Positions 39,819-50,008 of a DNA stretch of 64,000 nt are shown here, piece by piece. Within the stretch, counting starts at the first letter, position 1; each line of letters opens with the position of its first letter. Source of the stretch: Variovorax sp. J2L1-78. GTDB lineage: Bacteria; Pseudomonadota; Gammaproteobacteria; Burkholderiales; Burkholderiaceae_C. The position numbers and the translations under genes are program-made. The DNA lies in contig NZ_JASZYB010000001.1 of assembly GCF_030317205.1 (NCBI RefSeq), positions 1,798,001 through 1,862,000 of the forward strand, given 5' to 3'. The notes under the pieces were generated by a model. It was given only the letters and a program-made list of their open reading frames with translations. It was not told the origin of the DNA and made no database searches.

Positions 39819-40861
39819 GCTCCCGTGGCCGCGTGATCATGCAGGTCGTGGGGCTCGGTGCTGGCGGTGCGGTGGCCATGGAGCCCCAGCTTGGCGAGCA
39901 GTTGCACGTCGGCCTCCACATCGGGATTGCCCGTGACCAGCAGCTTGTCGCCGTAGAAGATCGAGTTGGCGCCGGCCATGAAGCACAGGGCCTGCACCGC
40001 GTCGCCCATCTGCTGGCGGCCGGCCGACAGCCGCACCCGCGCCTTGGGCATCGTGATGCGCGCCACCGCGATCACGCGCACGAAGTCGAAGGGATCGATG
40101 GGGTCGCTGTCGGCCAGCGGCGTGCCGGGCACCCGCACCAGGCTGTTGATCGGCACCGACTCGGGGTACGGCTGCAGGTTGGCCAGTTGCGCGATGAGCC
40201 CGGCACGGTGCACCGGCGCTTCGCCCATGCCCACGATGCCGCCGCAGCACACGCTGATGCCGGCGCTGCGCACGTGTTGCAGGGTGTCGAGCCGGTCCTG
40301 GTAGGCGCGCGTGCTCACCACGTCGGTGTAGTACTCGGGCGCGGTGTCGAGGTTGTGGTTGTAGTAGTCGAGCCCGGCATCCTTGAGCGCCGTGGCCTGG
40401 TGCGCTTCGAGCATGCCCAGCGTGGCGCAGGTCTGCAGGCCCAGGCCCTTCACGGCGCCGATCAGCTCGGCCACTTTCTCGATGTCGCGGTCCTTGGGGG
40501 CGCGCCATGCCGCGCCCATGCAGAAGCGCGTCGCGCCCGCGTCCTTGGCGGCTTGCGCGGCGCGCACCACCTCGTCGACCGCCATCAGCTTCTCGGCCTT
40601 CACACCGGTATCGAACTCCGCCGCCTGCGGGCAGTAGCCGCAGTTCTCGGGGCAGCCACCGGTCTTGACCGACAGCAGCGTGGCCAGTTCGATCGTGCCC
40701 TCGGGCCAGTGCTGGCGATGCACGGTCTGCGCCTCGAAGAGCAGGTCCATCAGCGGCTTGTCGAGCAGCGCCTGGATCGCCTCGACCGTCCAGTCGCCTT
40801 GCGGCGCGGCTACCTTGGTCGGCCGGTGAACCGTCACGGCCTGCAAGTCGTTGGCACCCAT
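39809..40861 (-). CDS. bioB: Biotin synthase
   Basis: Radical SAM enzyme that inserts sulfur into dethiobiotin. 350 residues. The SAM cluster motif is [12 protein letters not shown]; the second cluster ligands lie in FCMGAAW, CATLGM and the [14 protein letters not shown] segment, and [10 protein letters not shown] is conserved. ATG 40861 overlaps the pccA stop by one base (TGATG). Its place beside a biotin-dependent carboxylase suggests co-supply of cofactor and enzyme. No other bio genes are in the window. Confidence 0.97.
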   Translation of the reverse strand: MGANDLQAVTVHRPTKVAAPQGDWTVEAIQALLDKPLMDLLFEAQTVHRQHWPEGTIELATLLSVKTGGCPENCGYCPQAAEFDTGVKAEKLMAVDEVVRAAQAAKDAGATRFCMGAAWRAPKDRDIEKVAELIGAVKGLGLQTCATLGMLEAHQATALKDAGLDYYNHNLDTAPEYYTDVVSTRAYQDRLDTLQHVRSAGISVCCGGIVGMGEAPVHRAGLIAQLANLQPYPESVPINSLVRVPGTPLADSDPIDPFDFVRVIAVARITMPKARVRLSAGRQQMGDAVQALCFMAGANSIFYGDKLLVTGNPDVEADVQLLAKLGLHGHRTASTEPHDLHDHAATGACA

Positions 40862-42915
40862 CAGTTGAACTCCAGAATGATTTGATCGACGGCGAGCGAC
40901 TCGCCCTTGGTCGCCGAAATGGTGCCGACCACGCCGTCCTGCGTGGCAAACAGCACGTTCTCCATTTTCATCGCCTCGATCACCGCGAGCTTCTCGCCGG
41001 CCTGCACCTGCTGCCCCGGCTGCACCGACACCTCGACCAGCAGGCCCGGCATCGGTGACATGAGGAACTTGCTCAGGTCCGGCGGCGCCTTGTAGGGCAT
41101 CAGCTTCTGCAGGCGCGCGCCCAGCGGCGACAGCACCATCGCCTCGATCTGCGTGCCGTTGTGCGACACGCGCAGCGCCAGCGGGTTCTTGCCGGCGCCA
41201 CGTTCGACCTGCGCGACGAAGGGCTTGTCGTTGACCACGCCCTCGACCCGCACCGCGCCGAGCGAGACGCTGCTGCCGATCTGGTAGATCCTGTCGCCGA
41301 CCTGCACCGCGCTCGACCCGTTGGCCCCCTTGAAATCCGTCACCGACACCGGTGTGTGCACATGCTCGCCCTTGGCATCGAGCGTGACCACGACGAACTG
41401 CTCGGCGATCTTCACGCCATGCCCTTCGAGCTGGCCGCTGATGCCCGAGGCACGTGCGCGGTAGCGGCGGTGCATGAAGGCCGCGAGCGCGACCAGGAAG
41501 CGCGGGTCGTCGTGCGGCACGTCTTCGGCGTGGAAGCCCTGGCTGTAGTGCTCGGCGATGAAGCCCGTGTTGAAGTCGCCGCTGACGAACTTCGGGTGCG
41601 CGAGCAGCGCGGCCTGGAACGGGATGTTGCTGCTGATGCCGCGGATCACGAAGCCGTTGAGCGCCTCGCGCATCAGCGCGATCGCATGGGCGCGGTCCTT
41701 GCCGTGCACGATCAGCTTGGCGATCATCGAGTCGTAGAACATCGGGATCTCGCCGCCGTCGTACACGCCGGTGTCGACGCGAACGCCATACAGGTGCTCG
41801 GTGTCGGCCGAGAACATCGTCTCCTTGGGCGGCTGGAACTTCACCAGGCGGCCGGTCGACGGCAGGAAGTTGCGGAACGGGTCTTCGGCATTGATGCGGC
41901 ACTCGATGGCCCAGCCGTTGCGCTTCACGTCCGCCTGCTTGAGCGGCAACGGCTCGCCGGCCGCCACGCGGATCATCAGCTCGACGAGATCGAGGCCGGT
42001 GATGCACTCGGTGACCGGGTGTTCCACCTGCAGCCGCGTGTTCATCTCCAGGAAATAGAAGTCCTGGTCCTTGCCCACGACGAACTCGACGGTGCCGGCC
42101 GACTGGTATTGCACGGCCTTCGCCAGCGCCACGGCCTGCTCGCCCATCGCCTTGCGCGTCGCGTCGCTGATGAAGGGGGACGGCGCCTCCTCGATGACCT
42201 TCTGGTGCCGGCGCTGGATAGAGCACTCGCGCTCGTTCAGGTAGATCACGTTGCCCTGCGAGTCGCCCAGCACCTGGATCTCGATGTGGCGGGGCTGCTC
42301 GACGAACTTCTCGATGAAGATGCGGTCGTCTCCGAAGGAGTTGCGCGCTTCGTTCTGGCAGGCCGTGAACCCTTCGAGCGCCTCCTTGTCGTTGAAGGCC
42401 ACACGCAGGCCCTTACCGCCGCCGCCGGCCGAGGCTTTGATCATCACCGGGTAGCCGATGTCCTTGGCGATCTGCACCGCTCGCTCGGCCGATTCGATGG
42501 CCTCGTTCCAGCCGGGGATGGTGTTGACCTTGGCGTCGTTCGCGAGCTTCTTGGACGCGATCTTGTCGCCCATCGCCGCGATCGAGTAGTGCTTCGGGCC
42601 GATGAAGACGATGCCCTCTTCCTCGACCTTGCGCGCGAAGGCCTCGTTCTCCGACAGGAAGCCATAGCCCGGGTGCACCGCTTCGGCGCCGGTTTTCTTG
42701 CACGCGGCGATGATGCGGTCGGCCTGCAGGTAGCTGTCGCGGCTGGCCGAGCCGCCGATGTGCACGGCCTCGTCGGCCAGCTCGACATGGCGCGCGTCCT
42801 TGTCGGCGTCGGAGTAGACGGCGACCGTGAGGATGCCCATTTTCTTGGCGGTCTTGATGACGCGGCAGGCGATCTCGCCGCGGTTAGCGATCACGATTTT
42901 CTTGAACATGGTCAT
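40861..42915 (-). CDS. pccA: Propionyl-CoA carboxylase alpha subunit (biotin carboxylase + BCCP)
   Basis: 684 residues. The biotin carboxylase domain starts [15 protein letters not shown]; the ATP-grasp glycine loop is [13 protein letters not shown], with [14 protein letters not shown] near residue 290. The BT domain linking to the beta subunit follows (about 500-600). The C-terminal carrier domain has AMKM with the biotinylated lysine near residue 650. The start is ATG 42915 or 42909 (M-T-M-F-K-K). The first forms an ATGA overlap with the stop of the HEPN-like gene upstream. The paired beta subunit and the mutase downstream of the reaction argue for propionyl-CoA rather than acetyl-CoA as substrate. 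Confidence 0.94.
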   Translation of the reverse strand: MTMFKKIVIANRGEIACRVIKTAKKMGILTVAVYSDADKDARHVELADEAVHIGGSASRDSYLQADRIIAACKKTGAEAVHPGYGFLSENEAFARKVEEEGIVFIGPKHYSIAAMGDKIASKKLANDAKVNTIPGWNEAIESAERAVQIAKDIGYPVMIKASAGGGGKGLRVAFNDKEALEGFTACQNEARNSFGDDRIFIEKFVEQPRHIEIQVLGDSQGNVIYLNERECSIQRRHQKVIEEAPSPFISDATRKAMGEQAVALAKAVQYQSAGTVEFVVGKDQDFYFLEMNTRLQVEHPVTECITGLDLVELMIRVAAGEPLPLKQADVKRNGWAIECRINAEDPFRNFLPSTGRLVKFQPPKETMFSADTEHLYGVRVDTGVYDGGEIPMFYDSMIAKLIVHGKDRAHAIALMREALNGFVIRGISSNIPFQAALLAHPKFVSGDFNTGFIAEHYSQGFHAEDVPHDDPRFLVALAAFMHRRYRARASGISGQLEGHGVKIAEQFVVVTLDAKGEHVHTPVSVTDFKGANGSSAVQVGDRIYQIGSSVSLGAVRVEGVVNDKPFVAQVERGAGKNPLALRVSHNGTQIEAMVLSPLGARLQKLMPYKAPPDLSKFLMSPMPGLLVEVSVQPGQQVQAGEKLAVIEAMKMENVLFATQDGVVGTISATKGESLAVDQIILEFN

Positions 42916-43645
42916 AGTTCGTCTGAGAGCCGGTTACAAAGATCAATACAAACGTTCAAAAGATCTTGCGCTTCGTCAATATCGAAACGGAGATCAGGGT
43001 GCTGAGTCTTATTGCGAAATCTCTTCCGGATGTGTTCAATCTGACCAGTGATCGCGAGATCGACAGCCGGGGTGTGATTCTTCAATGCCGTTTCTAGACT
43101 ACCCCAAGTAGACTTATCCGGAACTGGACCTATCAATTTGACGTGAAAGGCGCCAAGGACTGCCTCAGTTGCACGAAGCGCATGAAAAGCAGACGCAGTA
43201 CTTCGCTCAAAAAGAATGCATTTTCCTGCCTCCGAGAAGTCAAATCTCGCAAGCTCCGGGAGCTTCTTAAAGGCATTGGACTTAAAAAGTTTCGGAATTT
43301 CTTCAAAGAGCTTCCTGAAATCGTACCGCTTCTCGGCCACGCTAAATGCGGGAATATCCTCCAACTCGGCGTTGATTGTTAGCACAACTTTTTCTACGTT
43401 GTCGCTTAAGTCTCTCGCCTGATGCTCAGTAATTTCTTTTTCCTTTCCCTTCTTAATTGATTCGATAGAAACTCCTACAGTTTTCTCGAACACACGAAGA
43501 GATACCCTGAACCCTTCTTCGACTAAGCCTTCACGACACGATTCAGCCGACTCAATTAGAAATTCCTTGGAATCGCCTCGGCGCGCACGATGCAAAACAG
43601 CGACCGAGTAACCAAAGCTAAAGAATTGGTTTAACTTGCGAATTT

Positions 43646-43649
<4 letters not shown>
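42912..43649 (-). CDS. Low-GC HEPN-like protein inserted between pccB and pccA
   Basis: Not a recognised carboxylase partner. 245 residues from GTG 43649. Residues 1-135 are charged, of unknown fold. Residues 140-245 look like a HEPN domain: [20 protein letters not shown] with ATEAVL, then RNKTQH (R212-x4-H217), the HEPN ribonuclease motif, then [20 protein letters not shown] proteins include toxin and abortive-infection RNases and inactive relatives. G+C is about 40-45 percent in sampled stretches against about two thirds around it, a sign of transfer. Yet it fits the operon exactly: its GTG overlaps the pccB stop (GTGA), and its stop overlaps the pccA start (ATGA). Function unknown; RNase activity is inference. 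Confidence 0.75.
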
Positions 43650-45178
<1,529 letters not shown>

Positions 45179-45216
45179 GGCATTCAGTCTGGAAGATGAA
45201 TCGGAAGAGAGTGTGA

Positions 45217-46278
45217 TCAGGAAGCCTGCGATGCTTGCGCGGCGAGTAGTTGGCGTGCGGCGGTCGATGCAGGCAAGCGGCCCGCTGCCACCTGCGCGAT
45301 CGTGTCGGGCAGCAGCTCGCGCACCGCCGGGTGCTGGCGGAAGGCCTGCTTCAGGCCGGCGTCGATGCGCTCCCACATCCACGACAGCGCCTGCTTCTCG
45401 CGGCGGGTGGCGCGCTTGCCGTTGGCGTCCTGCAGCTGCTTGAAGCGCAGGACGGAGGCCCAGAAGGCATCGACGCCCGTGCCGAGCAGCGCACTCAGTT
45501 GCATCACCTGCGGCTGCCAGAAGCGCACTTCGGCCTCGGGCGAGCCGGGTTCGGCATGCGCGGCCCTCAGCATCTCGGCATGTGCCGGGTTGCCGTGGTG
45601 GCCGAAGAGGCGCAGCGCCGACGTGATCTGCGCCTGCGCGCGCGTGGCGGCATCGCGGTCCAGGTCGGCCTTGTTGATGACCACCAGGTCGGCGATTTCC
45701 ATCACGCCCTTCTTGATGGCCTGCAGGTCGTCGCCGGCATTCGGCAGCTGCATCAGCACGAACATGTCGGTCATGCCGGCCACCGCGGTTTCGCTCTGGC
45801 CGACGCCCACCGTCTCGACGATGACGACGTCGTAGCCGGCCGCCTCGCACACCAGCATCGCCTCGCGCGTCTTCTCCGCCACGCCGCCCAGCGTGCCGCT
45901 CGACGGGCTGGGGCGGATGTACGCCTTCTCGTGTACCGACAGCCGCTCCATGCGGGTCTTGTCGCCGAGGATGGAGCCGCCGGAGACGGTCGATGACGGG
46001 TCGATGGTGAGTACCGCCACGCGGTGCCCCTGCGCGATCAGGTACAGGCCGAGCGCCTCGATGAAGGTGGACTTGCCGACACCGGGCACGCCGGAAATTC
46101 CAAGGCGGAAGGACCGGCCCGTGTGCGGCAGCAGCGCCGTCAGCAAGGCATCGGCCTGCGTGCGATGGTCGGTGCGCGTCGATTCGAGCAGCGTGATCGC
46201 CTTGGCGATCGCGCGGCGCTGGGCCATGCCGCTCGAGCCGACGATCGCCGCTTCGATCGCGTTCGCCGAATTCAGCAC
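45217..46278 (-). CDS. meaB: Methylmalonyl-CoA mutase GTPase chaperone (MeaB/ArgK)
   Basis: G3E P-loop GTPase that protects and reloads B12-dependent mutase. 353 residues. Walker A is [18 protein letters not shown], switch segments include [19 protein letters not shown], and NKAD is the guanine motif. The C-terminal helices for dimerisation are present. The likely start is GTG 46278, with GGAGG 4 nt upstream; it overlaps the GNAT stop by 7 bases. The frame continues upstream to 46449, but only inside the GNAT gene. Confidence 0.95.
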   Translation of the reverse strand: MLNSANAIEAAIVGSSGMAQRRAIAKAITLLESTRTDHRTQADALLTALLPHTGRSFRLGISGVPGVGKSTFIEALGLYLIAQGHRVAVLTIDPSSTVSGGSILGDKTRMERLSVHEKAYIRPSPSSGTLGGVAEKTREAMLVCEAAGYDVVIVETVGVGQSETAVAGMTDMFVLMQLPNAGDDLQAIKKGVMEIADLVVINKADLDRDAATRAQAQITSALRLFGHHGNPAHAEMLRAAHAEPGSPEAEVRFWQPQVMQLSALLGTGVDAFWASVLRFKQLQDANGKRATRREKQALSWMWERIDAGLKQAFRQHPAVRELLPDTIAQVAAGRLPASTAARQLLAAQASQAS

Positions 46279-46745
46279 GTCGCCTCCGTCGGGACGTGCC
46301 AGCGGTAGTGCAGGTCCACGCCCTCCTCGCCTTCGAGCACGAAGCCGTGCCGCAGGTAGAAGCGGTTGGCATCGCTCTGCACGAGGGCGGTGAGCGTGAT
46401 GTCGCGTTTCTGCTCGCGCGCTTGCGCCTTCGCCCAGCGCATGACCCACTCGCCGATGCCGCGGCCCTGGAAGCCGGTGCGCAGGTACAGGTGATCGAGA
46501 CGCAGGGCATCCGGGCCTTCGGGCTTGAGCGTGACGAAGCCGACGCGCTGTTCCCCATCGATGACGATGTGATGCATGAAGGGCACCACGAAGCCGGCAC
46601 TGAGGCGCTCGCGCGAACGCACCAGGTCGAAACGACCGACGCGCTCCAGGCTCGGGCGCATCGCGTCGATGCGCACCGCCAGCATGTCCTCGAAATCGCC
46701 GGAATCCACCGGCTGCAGCGACAGCCGCGACAGGAGATCGCTCAC
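46272..46745 (-). CDS. GNAT-family N-acetyltransferase
   Basis: 157 residues with the acetyl-CoA site [19 protein letters not shown] and the preceding strand [10 protein letters not shown]; the C-terminal [19 protein letters not shown] is typical GNAT. The substrate is unknown. The start is GTG 46745, overlapping the mutase stop as GTGA, and it overlaps the meaB start at its other end, so it is translated from the same message. Position between mutase and MeaB hints at a link, perhaps lysine acylation control of the pathway, but that is speculation. Confidence 0.88.
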   Translation of the reverse strand: MSDLLSRLSLQPVDSGDFEDMLAVRIDAMRPSLERVGRFDLVRSRERLSAGFVVPFMHHIVIDGEQRVGFVTLKPEGPDALRLDHLYLRTGFQGRGIGEWVMRWAKAQAREQKRDITLTALVQSDANRFYLRHGFVLEGEEGVDLHYRWHVPTEATC

Positions 46746-48913
46746 GCTGCGTCTTTGGCTGCGACCGATGCGCGGATCTGTTCGAGCACGTCCTTGGCGC
46801 TCGCCGGGATCGGCGTGCCGGGGCCGTAGATGCCCTTCACGCCAGCCTCGTACAGCATCTCGTAGTCGCCGCGTGGGATCACGCCGCCGACGAACACGAT
46901 GATGTCATCGGCGCCCTGCTTCTTGAGCTCTTCGATGATCGCGGGCACCAGCGTCTTGTGGCCGGCGGCGAGCGTCGAGACGCCGACCGCATGCACGTCG
47001 TTCTCGATGGCCTGGCGGGCGCATTCCTCCGGCGTCTGGAACAGCGGCCCCATGTCGACGTCGAAGCCTAGGTCGGCGAACGCCGTGGCCACGACCTTGG
47101 CGCCGCGGTCGTGCCCGTCCTGGCCCAGCTTGGAGATCATCACGCGCGGACGGCGGCCCTGTTCTTCGGCGAATACGGCGATCTCGTGCTGCAGCGCCTC
47201 CCAACCCTCGGCCGAGTCGTAGGCGGCGGCGTAGACGCCGGTCACCTTCTGCGTGTCGGCGCGGTGGCGGCCGTACACCTTCTCCAGGGCGTCGCTGATT
47301 TCGCCGACCGTCGCGCGCAGACGCACCGCGTCGATGCTCAGCGCCAGCAGGTTGCCTTCGCCGCTCTCCGCGGCGGCGGTCAGTGCATCGAGTGCGGCTT
47401 GCGTCTTCGCACTGTCGCGGCTGGCGCGGATCGCCTTGAGCTTGGCAATCTGTCCGTCACGCACCTTCACGTTGTCGATCGACAGACTCTCGATCGCGTC
47501 CTCCGTCTTGAGCTTGTACTTGTTGACGCCGACGATCACGTCGCGGCCCGAGTCGATGCGCGCCTGCTTGTCGGCCGCCGCGGCCTCGATCTTGAGCTTG
47601 GCCCAGCCGCTGTCGACGGCCTTGGTCATGCCGCCCATCGCCTCGACCTCTTCGATGATCGTCCACGCCGCATCGGCCATGTCCTGCGTGAGCTTCTCCA
47701 TCATGTAGCTGCCTGCCCAGGGGTCGATCACGCTGGTGATGTGGGTCTCTTCCTGAATGATGAGCTGTGTGTTGCGCGCAATGCGCGCGCTGAACTCGGT
47801 CGGCAGCGCGATGGCCTCGTCGAGCGCGTTGGTGTGCAGCGACTGCGTGCCACCAAACACCGCGGCCATCGCCTCGATGGTGGTGCGCACCACGTTGTTG
47901 TACGGGTCCTGCTCGGTCAGCGACCAGCCCGAGGTCTGGCAGTGCGTGCGCAGCATCAGGCTCTTGGGGTTCTTCGGCTCGAACTCCTTCATGATCCGGC
48001 ACCACAGCAGGCGCGCGGCGCGCATCTTGGCGACTTCCAGGTAGAAGTTCATGCCGATGGCCCAGAAGAAGGAGAGGCGCCCGGCGAACACGTCCACGTC
48101 GAGGCCCTTGGCCAGCGCGGTCTTCACGTATTCCTTGCCGTCGGCCAGCGTGAAGGCCAGCTCCAGCGCCTGGTTGGCGCCGGCTTCCTGCATGTGGTAG
48201 CCGCTGATGCTGATCGAGTTGAACTTCGGCATCTTCTCTGCCGTGTACTCGATGATGTCGCCGATGATCCGCATGCTCGGCGCGGGCGGAAAGATGTAGG
48301 TGTTGCGGACCATGAACTCCTTGAGGATGTCGTTCTGGATGGTTCCGCTCAGCTGGTCCTGCGCCACGCCCTGCTCTTCGGCGGCCACCACGTAGCCGGC
48401 CAACACCGGCAGCACGGCGCCGTTCATCGTCATCGACACCGAGACCTTGTCGAGCGGGATCTGGTCGAACAGGATCTTCATGTCCTCCACCGAATCGATC
48501 GCCACGCCGGCCTTGCCGACGTCGCCGGTCACGCGCGGATGGTCGCTGTCGTAGCCGCGGTGGGTGGCCAGGTCGAAGGCCACGCTCACGCCCTGCCCGC
48601 CCGCAGCCAGCGCCTTGCGATAGAAGGCGTTGGACTCCTCGGCGGTCGAGAAGCCGGCGTACTGGCGGATGGTCCACGGCCGCACCGCGTACATGGTGGC
48701 CTGCGGGCCGCGCAGGTAGGGCTCGAAGCCGGGCAGCGTGTCGGTGTACTTCAGGCCTTCGAGGTCGGCCGCGGTGTAGAGCGGCTTGACCGTGATGCCG
48801 TCGGGCGTGCGCCAGTTCAGCGCCTCGAGGTTGCCGCCGGGTGCGGACTTGGCCGCGGCCTTCGTCCATGCCGCCAGATCGGCGGGCTTGAAGGTGGGTT
48901 CGGGAGTGCTCAT
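46742..48913 (-). CDS. scpA: Methylmalonyl-CoA mutase
   Basis: Adenosylcobalamin enzyme that converts R-methylmalonyl-CoA to succinyl-CoA. 723 residues, the single-chain form. The TIM barrel begins at [16 protein letters not shown] and includes [13 protein letters not shown] and the [19 protein letters not shown] substrate segment. The C-terminal B12 domain has the lower-ligand motif [13 protein letters not shown] and [13 protein letters not shown]. First gene of the minus-strand operon scpA-GNAT-meaB-pccB-HEPN-pccA-bioB-epimerase. Confidence 0.97.
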   Translation of the reverse strand: MSTPEPTFKPADLAAWTKAAAKSAPGGNLEALNWRTPDGITVKPLYTAADLEGLKYTDTLPGFEPYLRGPQATMYAVRPWTIRQYAGFSTAEESNAFYRKALAAGGQGVSVAFDLATHRGYDSDHPRVTGDVGKAGVAIDSVEDMKILFDQIPLDKVSVSMTMNGAVLPVLAGYVVAAEEQGVAQDQLSGTIQNDILKEFMVRNTYIFPPAPSMRIIGDIIEYTAEKMPKFNSISISGYHMQEAGANQALELAFTLADGKEYVKTALAKGLDVDVFAGRLSFFWAIGMNFYLEVAKMRAARLLWCRIMKEFEPKNPKSLMLRTHCQTSGWSLTEQDPYNNVVRTTIEAMAAVFGGTQSLHTNALDEAIALPTEFSARIARNTQLIIQEETHITSVIDPWAGSYMMEKLTQDMADAAWTIIEEVEAMGGMTKAVDSGWAKLKIEAAAADKQARIDSGRDVIVGVNKYKLKTEDAIESLSIDNVKVRDGQIAKLKAIRASRDSAKTQAALDALTAAAESGEGNLLALSIDAVRLRATVGEISDALEKVYGRHRADTQKVTGVYAAAYDSAEGWEALQHEIAVFAEEQGRRPRVMISKLGQDGHDRGAKVVATAFADLGFDVDMGPLFQTPEECARQAIENDVHAVGVSTLAAGHKTLVPAIIEELKKQGADDIIVFVGGVIPRGDYEMLYEAGVKGIYGPGTPIPASAKDVLEQIRASVAAKDAA

Positions 48914-48951
48914 GGCTTGGCGGACGCGGTGGTTCGCGCTCGTCTCGGTGT

Positions 48952-48972
48952 TGGTTTAGCCAAGTCTAACCA
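48952..48972. promoter_or_regulatory. Near-palindrome between scpA and the GntR gene
   Basis: TGGTTTAG and CTAACCA are near-complementary halves (one extra T) around CCAAGT, 39 nt from the scpA start and 47 nt from the regulator start. Size and position fit a GntR/FCD operator controlling both divergent genes. The stretch to its right (TAATTATTAATTC) is AT-rich and may hold the -10 regions. Confidence 0.4.
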
Positions 48973-49018
48973 TCCGTAATTATTAATTCAAACGAAATTT
49001 CTGCGGTACATTCGCGGC

Positions 49019-49666
49019 ATGTCCGCCGCCACCCTCACGCCCCGCGCCCTCTATGAAGAGGTGGCCGAACTGCTGCGCCAGCGCATCTTCAGTCGCGAGC
49101 TCGAGCCGGGCAGCTGGATCGACGAGCTGAAGATCGCGGAGGAATACGGCATCAGCCGCACCCCCCTGCGCGAGGCGTTGAAGGTGCTGGCCGCCGAAGG
49201 CCTGGTGACGATGAAGGTGCGCCGCGGCGCCTATGTGACCGAGGTGTCGCAGCAGGACCTGGCGGACGTGTACCACCTGCTCTCGCTGCTGGAGTCCGAC
49301 GCCGCCGGCGTGGCGGCCGAGCGCGCGACCGAGGCACAGCTGCACACCCTGCAGGTGCTGCATGCCGAACTGGAAGCCGCTGCCATCCCGGGCCAGGTCG
49401 ACCGCGAGCATTTCTTCGCCCTCAACGAGCGCTTTCACATGCAGTTGCTCGCCATCGCCAACAACCGCTGGCGCGACCAGATGGTGGCCGACCTGCGCAA
49501 GGTGATGAAGCTCAACCGTCACAACTCGCTGCTCAAGTCGGGGCGCATCGACGAGTCGCTGCGGGAGCACCGCGCGCTGATGGCCGCGATCGTGGCCCGG
49601 GACCCTGCCGCCGCCATGGCCCGGATGCGCGAGCACTTCCGCAACGGACTCGAAGCGGCGGCCTGA
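49019..49666 (+). CDS. GntR-family (FadR/FCD) transcriptional regulator
   Basis: 215 residues. The winged helix (residues 8-75) reads ELKIAEEYGISRTPLREALKVLAAEGLVTM with wing VRRGAYVTEV. The all-helical FCD domain (90-210) carries likely metal or ligand residues in HFFALNERFHMQLL and EHRALMAAI. It is divergent from the mutase operon with 105 bp between, so it is probably its regulator, with an acyl-CoA or carboxylate as ligand (inference). Confidence 0.92.
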   Translation: MSAATLTPRALYEEVAELLRQRIFSRELEPGSWIDELKIAEEYGISRTPLREALKVLAAEGLVTMKVRRGAYVTEVSQQDLADVYHLLSLLESDAAGVAAERATEAQLHTLQVLHAELEAAAIPGQVDREHFFALNERFHMQLLAIANNRWRDQMVADLRKVMKLNRHNSLLKSGRIDESLREHRALMAAIVARDPAAAMARMREHFRNGLEAAA

Positions 49667-49681
49667 GCGCTGCGCCGTTCT

Positions 49682-49697
49682 GCCCCATTATTGGGGC
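49682..49697. promoter_or_regulatory. Palindrome upstream of the nirB promoter, NtrC-site-like
   Basis: GCCCCA-TTAT-TGGGGC is a perfect 16-nt palindrome about 80 bp upstream of the sigma-54 element. Its shape resembles NtrC enhancer half-sites (GCAC...GTGC) but with C/G for A/T in the arms. It also lies 16 nt after the GntR stop and could be a weak terminator, though no U-run follows. Confidence 0.35.
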
Positions 49698-49776
49698 TGG
49701 GCGCCCGACCTGGGGCCGACATGGTGCGCGGCATGCCCGCATTTCACCGATTCCCCCGCCAATCGGCCCGATTCAC

Positions 49777-49793
49777 CAGGCACGAATCGTGCA
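49777..49793 (+). promoter_or_regulatory. Sigma-54 (RpoN) promoter of the nirB operon
   Basis: The 17-mer CAGGCACGAATCGTGCA agrees with the RpoN consensus at all but two fixed positions. GG (49779-49780) and GC (49791-49792) have exactly 10 bp between them. The expected transcript start is about 49804, one base before the first leader hairpin. It contains the palindrome GCACGA-A-TCGTGC. Confidence 0.75.
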
Positions 49794-49804
49794 TGAACTG
49801 CAGT

Positions 49805-49858
49805 GACCACCGCCGCAGTGCCGCTGCGATGGTCTTCGCCTCCGCCAACGACGGCGGA
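49805..49858 (+). promoter_or_regulatory. Two-hairpin ANTAR-type (NasT/NasR) leader RNA of nirB
   Basis: Hairpin P1 (49805-49834): 12-nt arms GACCACCGCCGC and GCTGCGATGGTC pair at 10 of 12 positions around hexaloop AGTGCC. A 6-nt linker follows. Hairpin P2 (49841-49858): TCCGCC and GGCGGA around hexaloop AACGAC. Both loops have A at position 1 and G at position 4, the signature of RNAs bound by ANTAR antiterminators. The 3' arm of P2 can pair instead with TCCGCC at 49882-49887, giving a possible switch. The rest of the leader, to 50008, has GC-rich stems but no clear U-run. Confidence 0.65.
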
Positions 49859-50008
49859 ACCCGAGCCTCCCGACGCGTTCATCCGCCCGGCACTCGGTCG
49901 TTCCAACCCGATTTCGTTCCGCATCTCGCGGGGGCCCCTGGCTGTGTCGCACCCTCTGTGACGCCGCCACTGCACGGCACCCACGGGGCCGGACGTGCAG
50001 GATTCAAC

